A DNA stretch of 64,000 bases from an uncultured Mucilaginibacter sp. (GTDB taxonomy: Bacteria; Bacteroidota; Bacteroidia; Sphingobacteriales; Sphingobacteriaceae). A program made the translations under genes and the position numbers. Under the pieces are notes generated by a model. It ran no database searches. It was not told where the DNA came from and saw nothing but the letters and a program-made list of their open reading frames with translations. Location of the stretch: assembly GCA_903864275.1 (NCBI GenBank), contig CAIPFE010000014.1, positions 372,001 through 436,000 on the forward strand. The letters are read 5' to 3'. The first letter of the stretch is position 1. Every line of letters starts with the position of its first letter. Shown piece by piece: positions 52,159 through 61,657 of the stretch.

Positions 52159-52347
52159 TTATTTCAGCCGGTTTTCGAAAAATGCCAGGGTATGCACCCA
52201 GGCCTCTTTTGCCGCATGCGGGTTGTAGGTGGGGCGCTCATCGCAACTAAAGGCATGGTCGGCATAAGAAATTACTACATTGGTATAATTTTTACCGGCT
52301 GCCGTACCGTCGGATACTTTTACCGCGTTGAATTCGTGATTCCTCAT
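52159..52347 (-). pseudogene. C-terminal remnant of a dienelactone hydrolase
   Basis: Only about 62 residues remain. They match the end of dienelactone hydrolase-family proteins, including the region of the catalytic histidine (VVISYADHAFSCDERPTYNPHAAKEAWVHTLAFFENRL). Full-length members have about 230-290 residues, with the Cys/Ser nucleophile and Asp upstream; these are absent. A stop codon (TAA) stands five codons before the first Met in the same frame. The missing part would lie toward 52350-52600, where a palindromic repeat element now sits. It is therefore probably a decayed gene, perhaps truncated by repeat insertion or deletion. Confidence 0.75.
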
Positions 52348-52483
52348 TTTGCCTGGATTTTACGTGAAACAAATGTTCGGTTCAAATTTTGGCAAAAGAT
52401 TTCGGTTTTACGGATTGTAACAAATACTTTATGGTGGGGAGGATTGGGTTGTGGGCAAAGCGTGGCGCATAGTTTACTCACCC

Positions 52484-52533
52484 GGACGTCGCTTCGCTCG
52501 TCCACCCTCTCTACGGCAAGCCGTAAAGAGGGT
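52484..52533. repeat. Palindromic repeat element next to the hydrolase remnant
   Basis: Two adjacent hairpins are seen: GGACG (52484-52488) with CGTCC (52499-52503), and ACCCTCTCTACGGC with GCCGTAAAGAGGGT (52504-52533, one mismatch, loop AA). Flanking CTCACCC on the left fits a larger unit. It looks like a dispersed repeat of the type common between genes in this phylum. The surrounding gap 52348-52604 holds no gene. Confidence 0.8.
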
Positions 52534-52604
52534 AAGAAAGCTTGTAAGATTGATTTTCGTTCCGACAGCTGCCATGAACGATGAACCATCAACTATCAAC
52601 CAAA

Positions 52605-53105
52605 TTAATGACCGTGATGTCCATCAGCGCCGTGCGCATGACCGTGTGATAATTCTTCTGGCGTCGCGGGACGAACTTCTAAAATATTGCCTTTAAAATG
52701 GAGTTCCTGGCCGGCCATCGGGTGGTTAAGGTCAACGATCACCGAATCTTCGGCGACAGATACCACCTGGCCCTGGAAACGGTTGCCATTGTTATCCTGC
52801 AAAGGCAAAATGCTGCCGATCTCAGGCACTTCGGTCCCGTTAAACATGTCAACGGGCAGGTTGGCTACGGCTTCTTCGTCATAATCGCCGTAAGCATCTT
52901 CGGCAGATAAACGGAAATCATAGCTATCGCCTGTTGAAAGGGCGCTTAAGTTTTCTTCGAATTTTGGAAGCATTTGTCCTGCTCCGTATAAAAAAGTTAA
53001 AGGTTGTTCTTCGGTTGCGCTTTCCTGTAAAGCTTCAGAGCCGTCTTCCTGGTCAACATACAAATCGTAAGTTAATGACACTACGTGTTGGGGGTTAATC
53101 TTCAT
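52605..53105 (-). CDS. slyD: FKBP-type peptidyl-prolyl isomerase, SlyD-like
   Basis: A 166-residue protein. The FKBP part is split by an inserted chaperone flap (about 70-125), as in SlyD. The start reads KINPQHVVSLTYDLYVDQEDG, the FKBP motif is LTFLYGAGQMLPKFEENLSAL, and the return to FKBP is VDLNHPMAGQELHFKGNILEVR. The C-terminal tail is rich in histidine (HGHAHGADGHHGH), which typically binds nickel or other metals. It helps proline isomerisation and folding in the cytoplasm. There is no signal peptide. It stands alone between the repeat region and the DUF255 gene. Confidence 0.95.
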   Translation of the reverse strand: MKINPQHVVSLTYDLYVDQEDGSEALQESATEEQPLTFLYGAGQMLPKFEENLSALSTGDSYDFRLSAEDAYGDYDEEAVANLPVDMFNGTEVPEIGSILPLQDNNGNRFQGQVVSVAEDSVIVDLNHPMAGQELHFKGNILEVRPATPEELSHGHAHGADGHHGH

Positions 53106-53202
53106 TACTAATGTGTTTTTATTATTTATGATTACACCGATTTTTGTTTGATTACACCGATTTCAGGCTTTTCTTCTATTGACCGGGCTCAATTTATCAA
53201 AT

Positions 53203-55281
53203 TCAGCTATTGTTTATTTGTTTTAGCGCTTCAGTAACAGTTAGCACGGGTAGTCCACAGGTTTTATCTTTACAAATAAATATTTGTGTTACAGCGCCAA
53301 ACTTATCCTGCAGCAAAGGTAAACTTCCTTTTGTACCTCCCAAGATAATTTTGTTAGGGATGTAATTTTTCTCCATTTCAACCCTTGTGCTATCAAAATT
53401 GTTACCTGTTATAGCAATTTCGTATGTTCCAAAAACCTGTTCGAGCATCAGCATTATCCAATTGGAATATGCCGACGGATATTTGGTAATTTGGGGAACG
53501 ATATTTCTTAGCAACTGATCAGCAATAGCATGGTAGTGTTGGTTATCAAATAACAGCCCAAGCTTTTTAATGTTTCGCGCCATCACAGAATTTGACGCCG
53601 GCGTCACCCCATCCATAATTTCTGATTTACGGGCGATCAGCTGCTCATCATCATTAGCAGTATAAAAGAAGATGCCGTTCCCTTGATCATAGTAATGATC
53701 AATTGCCTGGTCGGTTAGTTTTTTTGCACGGGTGAGCCATTGCTCATCAAAAGTGACTTCGTATAAAGCGATGAAGGCATCGGTAATATTGGCATAGTCA
53801 TCGAGGAAGGCGATGGTCGCATCACCCCGGCCCTGTCCTTTGGAGAGGGGGTTAGAGGCTTCTTCTTTTTTTAAAGCCCTCTCCTTTGGAGAGGGTTTGG
53901 GTGAGGCGTAAACCCTGCTTAATCTTCCTTCCTTCGTTAAAAGATTATCAAAAATAAACCCGGCATTTTTTAAGGCGGTATCCAAGTATTCAGGATTGTT
54001 GAACGCCCGGTAAGCATCGCACAAACCTTTAAGCATTAACCCGTTCCACGAGGCAAGTATTTTATTATCCAGTCCGGGGCGTACACGAGTGCTGCGGGCG
54101 TCAAACACTTTTTGGCGGGATGTTTCGACCTTTTTCAGGAGTTCACTAACAGGCAAACCTAACTTTCTGGCAAGGTCCTCATCATTTTCCCTGCGGAACA
54201 ATACGTTTGACCCTTCCTCTTCCCAATTGCCGTCATCGGTGATATGGTAATAGATACAAAATAATTCGGCTTCGCTACCTAATATCTTTTCTATTTCTGT
54301 TTTGGTGAAGATGTAAAACTTGCCTTCTTTCCCCTCACTGTCGGCATCAAGCGCGGAGTAAAAACCGTATTCGGGCGAGGTTAATTCCCGCAAGGAAAAA
54401 CTGATGATCTCGTCGATCACCTTTTTATAAAGCGGATCAGGGTTCCAGGTATAAGCCTCGGCATACAGGCTGATCAGTTGGGCGTTATCATACAGCATTT
54501 TTTCAAAGTGTGGTACATGCCAGCGGCCATCAACCGCATAGCGCGCGAAGCCGCCGCCGACATGATCGTAAATACCGCCGAAAGCCATTTTATGCAGCGT
54601 TAGTTTTACAGCGCCGGCTACATTTTCGTCTTTTGCCAGGTGCGCGTAACGCATTAAACACTGCCAGTTATTTGGCATCGGGAATTTCGGGGCCGTGCCC
54701 AGGCCGCCCTGAGTCTTATCAAAATACCTCTTCCAGTTGGTTATTATAGATTCAAGATCGTCTTTAGTAAAAGCTGGTTGTTCTTTTACAAATGCTACAG
54801 ATTCGTACTGTTGGATGCCTTCGGTTAATCTAACAGCATATTCTTCGGCCTCTGCGGGTTTTTGTTTGTAAAAATCGGCAAGGTTAAACAGCAGGCTGGT
54901 CCATTCGTTTTTGCGGAAATAGGTGCCGCCATAAATTGGCCGCTGGTCAGGCAGGCAAATACAGTTTAATGGCCATCCGCCGCGGCCTGTCATTAATTGT
55001 ACTGCGCTCATATAAATTTGATCAACATCCGGCCGCTCTTCCCGGTCCACCTTTATGCAAACAAAATATTCGTTCATTACAGCGGCTACTTTTTCATCCT
55101 CAAAGCTTTCATGCTCCATCACGTGGCACCAATGGCAGGCAGAATAACCTATGCTTACCAATATCAATTTGTTTTCATCCCGGGCTTTTTGCAAGGCTTC
55201 CGCGCCCCAGGGATGCCAGTTAACGGGGTTATTGGCATGCTGGAGGAGGTATGGGGAGGTGGAATTGGCGAGGTGGTTCAT
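53203..55281 (-). CDS. DUF255/YyaL-type thioredoxin-domain protein with an in-frame repeat insertion
   Basis: About 692 residues from ATG 55281 ([20 protein letters not shown]), which matches the family start better than the upstream Met at 55302. An N-terminal thioredoxin-like domain carries CHWC in [16 protein letters not shown] (Cys49 and Cys52). A long helical (alpha/alpha barrel-like) domain follows, as in spermatogenesis-associated 20 proteins and bacterial YyaL. The cellular role is not settled. Between [14 protein letters not shown] and [13 protein letters not shown], about 25 residues are encoded by a palindromic repeat (53822-53907), absent from the usual family loop as I know it. 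The frame stays open through the repeat, so the gene probably works. Confidence 0.92.
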   Translation of the reverse strand: MNHLANSTSPYLLQHANNPVNWHPWGAEALQKARDENKLILVSIGYSACHWCHVMEHESFEDEKVAAVMNEYFVCIKVDREERPDVDQIYMSAVQLMTGRGGWPLNCICLPDQRPIYGGTYFRKNEWTSLLFNLADFYKQKPAEAEEYAVRLTEGIQQYESVAFVKEQPAFTKDDLESIITNWKRYFDKTQGGLGTAPKFPMPNNWQCLMRYAHLAKDENVAGAVKLTLHKMAFGGIYDHVGGGFARYAVDGRWHVPHFEKMLYDNAQLISLYAEAYTWNPDPLYKKVIDEIISFSLRELTSPEYGFYSALDADSEGKEGKFYIFTKTEIEKILGSEAELFCIYYHITDDGNWEEEGSNVLFRRENDEDLARKLGLPVSELLKKVETSRQKVFDARSTRVRPGLDNKILASWNGLMLKGLCDAYRAFNNPEYLDTALKNAGFIFDNLLTKEGRLSRVYASPKPSPKERALKKEEASNPLSKGQGRGDATIAFLDDYANITDAFIALYEVTFDEQWLTRAKKLTDQAIDHYYDQGNGIFFYTANDDEQLIARKSEIMDGVTPASNSVMARNIKKLGLLFDNQHYHAIADQLLRNIVPQITKYPSAYSNWIMLMLEQVFGTYEIAITGNNFDSTRVEMEKNYIPNKIILGGTKGSLPLLQDKFGAVTQIFICKDKTCGLPVLTVTEALKQINNS
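53822..53907. repeat. Palindromic repeat inside the DUF255 gene
   Basis: Two palindromes, CCCTGTCC-TTT-GGAGAGGG (53831-53849, one mismatch) and CCCTCTCC-TTT-GGAGAGGG (53877-53895, perfect), are flanked by outer CACCCC and GGGTGAGG. The unit resembles dispersed intergenic palindromes of this phylum. Here it is translated in frame as a charged, proline- and lysine-rich loop of about 25 residues. Confidence 0.85.
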
Positions 55282-55325
55282 GAGTAGAATATTGATAAGC
55301 AAAAATGGAAATCCCCAGATAAAAT

Positions 55326-55568
55326 TTAAGAAAATAATTCCTTCATAACATCTTCTTTACTTTTACCCAAATGTTCGGCAGCCTGTTTTATTATAGCATT
55401 TAAAGTGCCTGCCTTCAAAGGGTTATGATTAGGAATCGCTAGATGATGCTCCCCGCTTTGCTGAGTAGTAACTTTGATATGGCTGCCCTTTTGAGAAACA
55501 ATTTCGTACCCATAAACTTTAAGTAGTTTTATAAGTTCTTTGGCAGACAAGCTCCGGGGGCTTTTCAT
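55326..55568 (-). CDS. hicA: HicA-type mRNA interferase toxin
   Basis: 80 residues, the usual size. The double-stranded RNA-binding-like fold is recognised by [26 protein letters not shown], with the catalytic-type His in GSHIKV, and [21 protein letters not shown] at the end. HicA cleaves mRNA and is neutralised by HicB. Its start overlaps the stop of the antitoxin gene by four bases (ATGA), so translation is coupled. The gene order is antitoxin first, then toxin, opposite to the classic E. coli hicAB order but known elsewhere. Confidence 0.93.
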   Translation of the reverse strand: MKSPRSLSAKELIKLLKVYGYEIVSQKGSHIKVTTQQSGEHHLAIPNHNPLKAGTLNAIIKQAAEHLGKSKEDVMKELFS

Positions 55569-55774
55569 AATGCCATAGTCTCGTCTTTTACAAAATGGAG
55601 GTGCGCGAAGGACGGGGCATCCTTACTATTCTCATAATAACATTCTATGCCGCTCCTGATACTTTTTTTAAGATCATCCATAGTATCGCCCTCCGCAAAT
55701 ATTCCAATCCCAACGGCTTCGGCATAATAACCACCTTCTTCGGCTTCGTGTACCAAAAATGTAAGCTCTTTCAT
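55565..55774 (-). CDS. hicB: HicB-type antitoxin, short form
   Basis: A 69-residue protein with the HicB partial RNase H-like fold: LTFLVHEAEEGGYYAEAVGIGIFAEGDTMDDLKKSIRSGIECYY. It lacks the C-terminal ribbon-helix-helix or helix-turn-helix seen in longer HicB proteins, so it may neutralise HicA without repressing the operon by itself. It lies upstream of hicA with a four-base overlap. The pair stands between the DUF255 gene and the M1 peptidase gene with no sign of an integration site. Confidence 0.92.
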   Translation of the reverse strand: MKELTFLVHEAEEGGYYAEAVGIGIFAEGDTMDDLKKSIRSGIECYYENSKDAPSFAHLHFVKDETMAL

Positions 55775-55946
55775 ATTACAAATTTAATGAAAAAATGGAT
55801 TACACCGATTTTATTTTGATCGCACCGGAAAGACCAACACTTCACCCAATCAACCTAATCAACCCCTTTTGTGCCATCTCTAACACAATTTACCAAATTC
55901 ATAATTTATTTGGTTATTTTGCCCCCGAAATTATCCAATACAAAAA

Positions 55947-57914
55947 ATGCGTCACACAAAATTAAACTATTTATTAAGTGCATTGGGTTTGTTCCTGATC
56001 ACAACCGTAGCTTCGGCACAAACAACACCCGATTCAATAAAATACGACCATGATGAAGTTTTCGGCCCCATTGTATGGCCGACCACTACCGGCGATACCC
56101 GCTCGGCAAGCGGGCAGCCCGGGCAGCATTACTGGCAAAACCGGGCCGACTACCAGATCAAGGCCAGCCTGAATGAAACGGACCAGGATACTACCATTAC
56201 CGGCGAAGTAAACATCAACTATACCAATAACAGTCCGGATAACCTTGATTATTTATGGCTGCAACTTGATCAAAATCTGTTTAGACCCGACTCGCGCGGG
56301 GCAGCAACAGTACCTGTTGTCGGTACCCGTTTTGATGTAAAGGGGTTTAACCGAGGCGGATATCGTATTGAATCGGTATCTGTAACCTATAAAGGGCAAA
56401 CCTATAAAGTTGACCCCGTGATCACCGATGCCCGTATGCAGGTACGCTTAAATACCCCGATGGGGCCAAAAGGCGAAAAAATATCCGTAAAGGTAAATTA
56501 CAGCTTTTCGATACCGTTTTATGGTGCTGACCGCATGGGCCGCAAAAAGTTTAAACAGGGTTGGGTGTACGAACTGGCGCAATGGTACCCCCGTATTTGT
56601 GTTTATGATGATGTGGAAGGATGGAACACCCTCCCCTACATGGGGCTTGGCGAGTTTTACTGCGATTATGGCGACTATGATTATTATATCACCACCCCGG
56701 CAAACATGACGGTTGCCGGCTCCGGCGATCTTGAAAATGCTTCGCAGGTTCTTACGGCTACACAGCAAAGCAGGCTGGCCGATGCAAGGGGTAGCGATAA
56801 AACGGTGATGGTGATTACCCCGGAAGAAGTCGGGCAGGCAGCAACGCATCCTTTTAAAGGCACATTGACCTGGCATTTCAAAATGCAAAATACCCGTGAT
56901 GTTGCCTGGGCGGCTTCAACAGCATTTATTTGGGATGCGGCCAGGGTTAAGCTTCCCTCGGGGCGTAAATGTGTTGCGATGAGCACTTACCCGGTTGAAA
57001 GTTCGGGCAATGATTCGTGGGGCCGCTCAACTGAATATTTAAAATACAGCATCGAGATATATTCTGATAAATATTTTGAATACCCCTGGAATTCTGCTAC
57101 CAGCGTATCCGGCGTGGCATTGGGGATGGAATATCCCGGCATTATTTTCTGCTTAAGCAATTTGAAAAAGGGCCAGCTTTGGGGCGATATTACGCACGAG
57201 ATCGGTCATAACTGGTTCCCGATGATCGTTGGCAGCAATGAGCGTAAGTACATGTGGATGGATGAAGGTTTTAATACTTTTATTAACGAATACTCCACCG
57301 AAAAATTTAATAACGGCGAATATTTTAATGCGAAGACCCGGGCCGCTAACCAGATCACAGGTTTGTTGAAAAGGGAAAAAGACCCGCTGATGGTTGCCCC
57401 GGAAGCGCAGAACGAATATGGGCAGTATTACTTTAAAACCTCTTTGGGCCTTGACATGCTGCGCAACGTAGTGCTTGGCCCAGATCGTTTTGACTATGCG
57501 TTCAATGAATATGTTAAGCACTGGGCATTTAAACACCCGCTTCCCTATGATTTTTTCAGGGCGATGAACGATGCATCAGGCGAGGACCTGAACTGGTTCT
57601 TTCAGCCATGGTTCTTTACCACGTGGCAGCTAGACCAGGCTATACAAGGTGTAAAATATGTAAAAGATGACGCTACCAAAGGCTCATTGATCACCCTTGT
57701 TAACAAAGAGAAGCTGGCCATGCCCGTTACACTGAAAATTACCCAGGCCAACGGCAAAACCGAAACCATAAACCTGCCCGTAAACATTTGGCAGCGCGGC
57801 GGGGTATGGACATTTGACTATCCTTCAACGTCCACCATAACAGCCCTGGAGCTTGACCCTGATCATCAGTTGCCTGATGTGGATAGGAAGAATAACATTT
57901 GGGGAGGGAAATAG
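55947..57914 (+). CDS. Secreted M1-family metallopeptidase
   Basis: A 655-residue protein with a Sec signal peptide (about 1-24, TTVASAQTT). The N-terminal beta domain (about 60-290) is followed by the catalytic domain. Zinc ligands are His417 and His421 in HEIGH, plus Glu440 in [15 protein letters not shown]. The GAMEN-type motif is replaced by GMEYPG (393-398), as in several secreted bacterial M1 relatives. It probably removes N-terminal residues from peptides in the periplasm or outside the cell. A hairpin terminator (57999-58031) follows. Confidence 0.93.
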   Translation: MRHTKLNYLLSALGLFLITTVASAQTTPDSIKYDHDEVFGPIVWPTTTGDTRSASGQPGQHYWQNRADYQIKASLNETDQDTTITGEVNINYTNNSPDNLDYLWLQLDQNLFRPDSRGAATVPVVGTRFDVKGFNRGGYRIESVSVTYKGQTYKVDPVITDARMQVRLNTPMGPKGEKISVKVNYSFSIPFYGADRMGRKKFKQGWVYELAQWYPRICVYDDVEGWNTLPYMGLGEFYCDYGDYDYYITTPANMTVAGSGDLENASQVLTATQQSRLADARGSDKTVMVITPEEVGQAATHPFKGTLTWHFKMQNTRDVAWAASTAFIWDAARVKLPSGRKCVAMSTYPVESSGNDSWGRSTEYLKYSIEIYSDKYFEYPWNSATSVSGVALGMEYPGIIFCLSNLKKGQLWGDITHEIGHNWFPMIVGSNERKYMWMDEGFNTFINEYSTEKFNNGEYFNAKTRAANQITGLLKREKDPLMVAPEAQNEYGQYYFKTSLGLDMLRNVVLGPDRFDYAFNEYVKHWAFKHPLPYDFFRAMNDASGEDLNWFFQPWFFTTWQLDQAIQGVKYVKDDATKGSLITLVNKEKLAMPVTLKITQANGKTETINLPVNIWQRGGVWTFDYPSTSTITALELDPDHQLPDVDRKNNIWGGK

Positions 57915-57998
57915 AGGACTTGGGATTTTCGATTTCGGATTTAAGAGGTCGGAGATCGAAAATCAGAGGTTAGAAGTAATATTTGAAATTTTAAGGAA

Positions 57999-58031
57999 AA
58001 GACCTGGTTTGAGGAAAGCCAGGTCTTTTTT
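57999..58031 (+). terminator. Rho-independent terminator after the M1 peptidase gene
   Basis: AAGACCTGG (57999-58007) pairs with CCAGGTCTT (58019-58027), followed by a run of seven or more T. The loop is TTTGAGGAAAG. The stem is almost identical to the one at 58594-58625. Confidence 0.85.
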
Positions 58032-58144
58032 TGTGCTATCTACTAAATTTAAATTTACGGAAAACTATGGCAAATAAATTTTCGTAACTAACTTAGTATG
58101 AACATTTAGCAATACCACTATTTCAAACCTAAAATCACCTCAAA

Positions 58145-58519
58145 ATGAAACTTTCTGCATTCTCAGTTATTTGGGCCATCATTTATCTCGGCTTTGGCCT
58201 CGGATTGCTTCTCATCCCGGCTGCATTCATGACAACTTATGGCGTAACGCTTAACGCCAGCGGAGCATTTATGACCAGGATACTTGGTTCCGCGCTTTTT
58301 GCCTATTCGCTGATCTTTTACTGGAACCGGAACACGCCTTTATCCGACAAAACACAACGCAATATTTTGCTGGCCAACTTTATCTACAACCTTGCAGATA
58401 CGCCGGTAGTATTGACAGCAACGCTCAACGGTGTGATGAGCTCCATGGGCTGGATACCGGTGGGGCTCCATGTTTTTCTGACCCTAACGTTTGGTTATTT
58501 TGCTTTTAAGAAGGCGTGA
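58145..58519 (+). CDS. Small integral membrane protein, unknown function
   Basis: A 124-residue protein with four hydrophobic helices (about 5-27, 43-60, 73-92 and 100-121). The sequence includes VIWAIIYLGFGLGLLLIPAAF and LGSALFAYSLIFYWNRNTPL. The pattern resembles small DUF-type membrane proteins of about 120 residues found widely in bacteria, but no named family can be claimed. It is preceded and followed by very similar terminators, so it is probably transcribed alone. Confidence 0.75.
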   Translation: MKLSAFSVIWAIIYLGFGLGLLLIPAAFMTTYGVTLNASGAFMTRILGSALFAYSLIFYWNRNTPLSDKTQRNILLANFIYNLADTPVVLTATLNGVMSSMGWIPVGLHVFLTLTFGYFAFKKA

Positions 58520-58593
58520 TGGATTTCGGATGTTCGATTTGGAATTTAAAGAGCTCAGCTGTCCCGCATCAGAAATGAACTTGTTATTTAAGC

Positions 58594-58625
58594 AAAGACC
58601 TGGTTTGAAAAAAGCCAGGTCTTTT
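58594..58625 (+). terminator. Rho-independent terminator after the small membrane protein gene
   Basis: AAAGACCTGG (58594-58603) pairs with CCAGGTCTTT (58615-58624), followed by TATTTATTATT. The loop TTTGAAAAAAG differs from the terminator at 57999 by only two or three bases. Confidence 0.8.
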
Positions 58626-58660
58626 ATTTATTATTGTAATCCCTATTAACCAACCATACC

Positions 58661-60076
58661 ATGCTTCGTTTTTCCTCAATCCTGGCAATTTCCATTTTGT
58701 TTGCATTTAATATATCTGCACAACAATCCGCCAAAAGAGCTATCGGCGGACCAAAAACCATCGCGCCTGTAGGTATCGTTAAAAACATTTCTGATTCTGC
58801 CTTACTGGACATTGTTCAGCGGCAAACCTTCCGGTATTTCTGGAATTTTGGACATCCGGTGAGCGGCATGGCGCGTGAGCGCGACAATACCGTGAAAGCC
58901 GATTATTATTGGGATTATATTAACGAAGCCGACGACCAGCCCAATTTCAGCAAGGGCACATTCGGCCCGGAGGCATGTGCGATGGGGGGAACGGGATTCG
59001 GCATCCTATCCACCATTGTAGCCGTTAACCGCGGATGGATCGGCAGGGATACGGCTTTAAAACGCCTGGTAAAAATTGTTGATTTCCTGATTAAGGCCGA
59101 CTGCTACCATGGCATTTACCCCCATTTCATGAATGGCACCACCGGCAAAACCATTCCCTTCGGCAGGCTTGACGACGGCGCCGATATTGTTGAAACAAGT
59201 TACCTGTTTATGGGATTGCTGAGCGCCCGGCAATATTTTAACGGTAATACGCCGCTGGAAAAATATTTCCGCAACCGGGTGGGCCAGATGTGGGACGCCG
59301 CAGACTGGAACTGGCACAGCAAAGGCGACAACAAAAACTTATACTGGCATTGGAGCCCTGATAATGATTTTGATATGAATTTCCCGGTGTTTGGTTATGA
59401 CGAGGCGCTCATCACCTACATTGTTGCCGCATCTTCAGCCAATCACCCGATCTCGAAGGAACTGTATGAAAACTCGTGGGTTAAGGGCGGGGGTTGGAAG
59501 AACGGAAAAACTTATTATGGCTATACTTTACCCCTCGGCAATTACGAAAAAGGCGGTCCGCTGTTTTTTGAACAATACACCTACATGGGCATAAATCCAA
59601 ATGGCTTGAAGGACGATAACGGCATAAACTATGCCGAACAAACAAAAAATCACACCCTTATAAACAGGGCCTATTGCATCGAAAATCCCAAAAAATACAA
59701 GGGCTATGGCGCCAACTGCTGGGGCCTTACCGCCGGCGATAGCTACAAAGGATATGTTGCCCATTGCCCGGACGACGACAGGGGCGTAATACAGCCCACG
59801 GCGGCATTATCGTCATTCCCTTACACGCCGCAATATTCCATGCAGGCGCTAAAACATTTTTATTACGACTTGGGCGATAAAATATGGGGGCCTTATGGCT
59901 TTGCCGACGGCTTCAGCGAAACCCATAACTGGTACGCAAAAACCCATCTGGCTATTGACCAGGGTCCTATCGTGGTGATGATCGAAAACTACCGCACCGG
60001 CCTGATTTGGAAACTATTTATGAACTGCCCCGAAATACAGGGCGGGTTGAAGAAGCTGGGATTTACCAGGGAATGA
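58661..60076 (+). CDS. Secreted glucoamylase-family hydrolase, possibly GH144-like beta-1,2-glucanase
   Basis: A 471-residue protein with a signal peptide (about 1-21, AFNISAQQ). It has an (alpha/alpha)6-barrel of the Glycoamylase (PF10091) type: LLDIVQRQTFRYFWNFGHPVSGMARERDN near the start, GTGFGILSTIVAVNRGWI, IYPHFMNGTTGK, ADIVETSYLFMGLLSARQYF, YGANCWGLTAGDSYKGY and GPYGFADGFSETHNWYA. Proteins of this type in Bacteroidota include GH144 endo-beta-1,2-glucanases. Membership in GH144 is a suggestion from length and motifs. No susCD pair or GH3 gene is in the window, although a hybrid two-component sensor begins about 1.8 kb downstream. Confidence 0.82.
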   Translation: MLRFSSILAISILFAFNISAQQSAKRAIGGPKTIAPVGIVKNISDSALLDIVQRQTFRYFWNFGHPVSGMARERDNTVKADYYWDYINEADDQPNFSKGTFGPEACAMGGTGFGILSTIVAVNRGWIGRDTALKRLVKIVDFLIKADCYHGIYPHFMNGTTGKTIPFGRLDDGADIVETSYLFMGLLSARQYFNGNTPLEKYFRNRVGQMWDAADWNWHSKGDNKNLYWHWSPDNDFDMNFPVFGYDEALITYIVAASSANHPISKELYENSWVKGGGWKNGKTYYGYTLPLGNYEKGGPLFFEQYTYMGINPNGLKDDNGINYAEQTKNHTLINRAYCIENPKKYKGYGANCWGLTAGDSYKGYVAHCPDDDRGVIQPTAALSSFPYTPQYSMQALKHFYYDLGDKIWGPYGFADGFSETHNWYAKTHLAIDQGPIVVMIENYRTGLIWKLFMNCPEIQGGLKKLGFTRE

Positions 60077-60308
60077 TTTTGGATATCGGAATTTCGATTT
60101 TTCGCAATTGTTTGTTTTCAGCGGAGCTCAAGAGGGCATTCGCCGTTTCGGATTTGAGAATTGCCCTTACGTCATTGCGGGCATCTATAGGCAATCCCCT
60201 CCACCAAAAAATTTAGAAATTTCCATAATAATTTTTCCTTAACTTTATAACGCCGGAGTGATCCGGCAGCAACCTTGTAACTATTGATCAACCTGAAATC
60301 TATTTCCA
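60077..60308. other. Gap between hydrolase and DUF998 genes
   Basis: 232 bases with no gene. It contains GATATCGGAATTTCGATTTTTCG words near 60082, similar to GATTTTCGATTTCGGATTT at 57924 and GATTTCGGATGTTCGATTT at 58520. These shared words after three consecutive same-strand genes suggest a local repeat class. No clear terminator was found here. Confidence 0.5.
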
Positions 60309-61025
60309 ATGGCAGCAAATGATGGGACTTTAAAGCAACCCGGTGAAAAGTTAATTCACAAGGCCCGGTTCATTGAAGGCGCAATAGCCTTAATTATGAT
60401 CATCGAATATTTGGTAACCGAAGCGGTTGCCGCTTTAGCCTGGAAAAATCCTGTTTACAGTTATTCCAATAACTATATCAGCGACCTGGGTGTTTCGGGC
60501 CCGCCTGTGACGTTCATGGGCAGGCTCATCTATTCGCCCTTATACTGGGTGATGAATGCTGGTTTTTTTGTGGAGGGGGTGCTGGCCGTTTTGGCGGCGT
60601 TCCTTTTAATGCCTTTGTTTACTAAAAAAACCTGGCGCACTATCATTCCTTTAATTGCTATTTTGCATGGCGTAGGTATTACGCTGGTAGCCATCTTTCA
60701 CGGTTCGGCTGATGCGACAAAAGAATATACCGGGGTCATGCACGTTACCGGGGCCGCCCTGGCAATTATTTTCGGAAACGTTCAATGCATCTGCGCCGGC
60801 ATTGCTGCCGGGCAAAGCGGCGCGCCTAAATGGTTTACTGCATATAGTGTCGTGCTCGGTTTAGCAGGTCTAATTGCACTTTTTTGCCCTTTTATAGAAC
60901 ATGGTGTGGCACCCGGGACTATGGAACGCGTAGCTGTTGACAGTTTTATTACCTGGGATATCACCACAGGTATTTTCCTGCTCGTGGGGGCCAGGAAATT
61001 CAGAAGGATCATGTTTCAGCATTAG
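60309..61025 (+). CDS. DUF998 integral membrane protein
   Basis: A 238-residue protein with about six membrane helices. The DUF998 hallmark is the loop after helix 1 (YSYSNNYISDLGVSG), followed by LIYSPLYWVMNAGFFVEG and a central HGVGITLVAIFHGS segment with two histidines. Function of the family is unknown. It is convergent with the avidin-like gene; a hairpin at 61121-61149 lies between them. Confidence 0.85.
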   Translation: MAANDGTLKQPGEKLIHKARFIEGAIALIMIIEYLVTEAVAALAWKNPVYSYSNNYISDLGVSGPPVTFMGRLIYSPLYWVMNAGFFVEGVLAVLAAFLLMPLFTKKTWRTIIPLIAILHGVGITLVAIFHGSADATKEYTGVMHVTGAALAIIFGNVQCICAGIAAGQSGAPKWFTAYSVVLGLAGLIALFCPFIEHGVAPGTMERVAVDSFITWDITTGIFLLVGARKFRRIMFQH

Positions 61026-61120
61026 TAAATGGGGCCAAACGCGGGGACAGGATGATTTCGGCTTCATCGAATGCGGAGTGCGGAATGCTGAATGTGGAAT
61101 GTTCTGATTTAACATGCAAA

Positions 61121-61149
61121 AATCTCTCCGCCAGCCGGCGGGGGAGATT
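61121..61149. terminator. Hairpin terminator between convergent genes
   Basis: AATCTC-T-CCGCC pairs with GGCGG-GG-GAGATT around loop AGCC. Downstream on the plus strand is a T-rich stretch (TTGTTTGTTTTTTT, 61159-61172). It probably ends transcription of the DUF998 gene and may act in both directions. Confidence 0.65.
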
Positions 61150-61210
61150 ATCAACGTATTGTTTGTTTTTTTAAGATGTTCATGAGAACTACTCGGTGTG
61201 GACGGGGCTA

Positions 61211-61657
61211 TCAATCCAACCCCGGCCTAAAAACCGCTGCGTTAACGGCATTATGATCGGGCGAATTATCCGGATCTGGAGCGGCGGTAACTACGCTCCA
61301 GATGGCGGTAATGGTGTTTATGCCGTCTTTCCCCCTGCTTAGGTAGCCCGACCAAACTATCAAGCTGCCATAAGGGGCCAGCTGCACTGTAAATATTACC
61401 GGCACTACATGCGCTGTTTCGGGGGAGGGTGCAACCGGATAAACCCAACCGGTAATGGGTAAGGTTTGTTCCGCAGCACCCGGCCGCCCCTGGTAGCTAC
61501 CTGTGATCAACCCGGTTGGTGCAATCATGGTAATGGTAATGGTGGCTTTGGTTTCATTGTGCCAGGCGCCGATGAGGTCGTTGCTGGTTTGACCGAATGT
61601 TGCAGCACTAACCAGTAAGAACAAAAAAAACGTCACAGTGAACCAGCCTGTTTTCAT
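61211..61657 (-). CDS. Secreted avidin-family beta-barrel protein with altered biotin site
   Basis: About 148 residues from ATG 61657 (KTGWFTVTFFLFLL), with a signal peptide ending TFGQT. The mature part has avidin features in order: LIGAWHNETKATITITM (avidin GxWxNxxxSxxxI), LITGSYQG (GxYxS), IVWSGYLSRG (TxWSGQ) and TITAIWSVV (xTxWLL). Against streptavidin, N23 and Y43 appear kept, S27 is Ala, S45 is Gly, the W79 position is not Trp, W108 is kept, and the C-terminal W120/D128 segment is not recognisable. The fold is therefore likely but high-affinity biotin binding is doubtful. A lipocalin-like protein is a less likely alternative. Confidence 0.68.
   Translation of the reverse strand: MKTGWFTVTFFLFLLVSAATFGQTSNDLIGAWHNETKATITITMIAPTGLITGSYQGRPGAAEQTLPITGWVYPVAPSPETAHVVPVIFTVQLAPYGSLIVWSGYLSRGKDGINTITAIWSVVTAAPDPDNSPDHNAVNAAVFRPGLD

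Noticed and set aside
53127..53165. Two direct copies of GATTACACCGATTT, with another near 55797, considered as a CRISPR start or attachment site
   Set aside because: Only two or three copies, no regular spacers, no cas genes and no integrase. They look like fragments of dispersed repeats.
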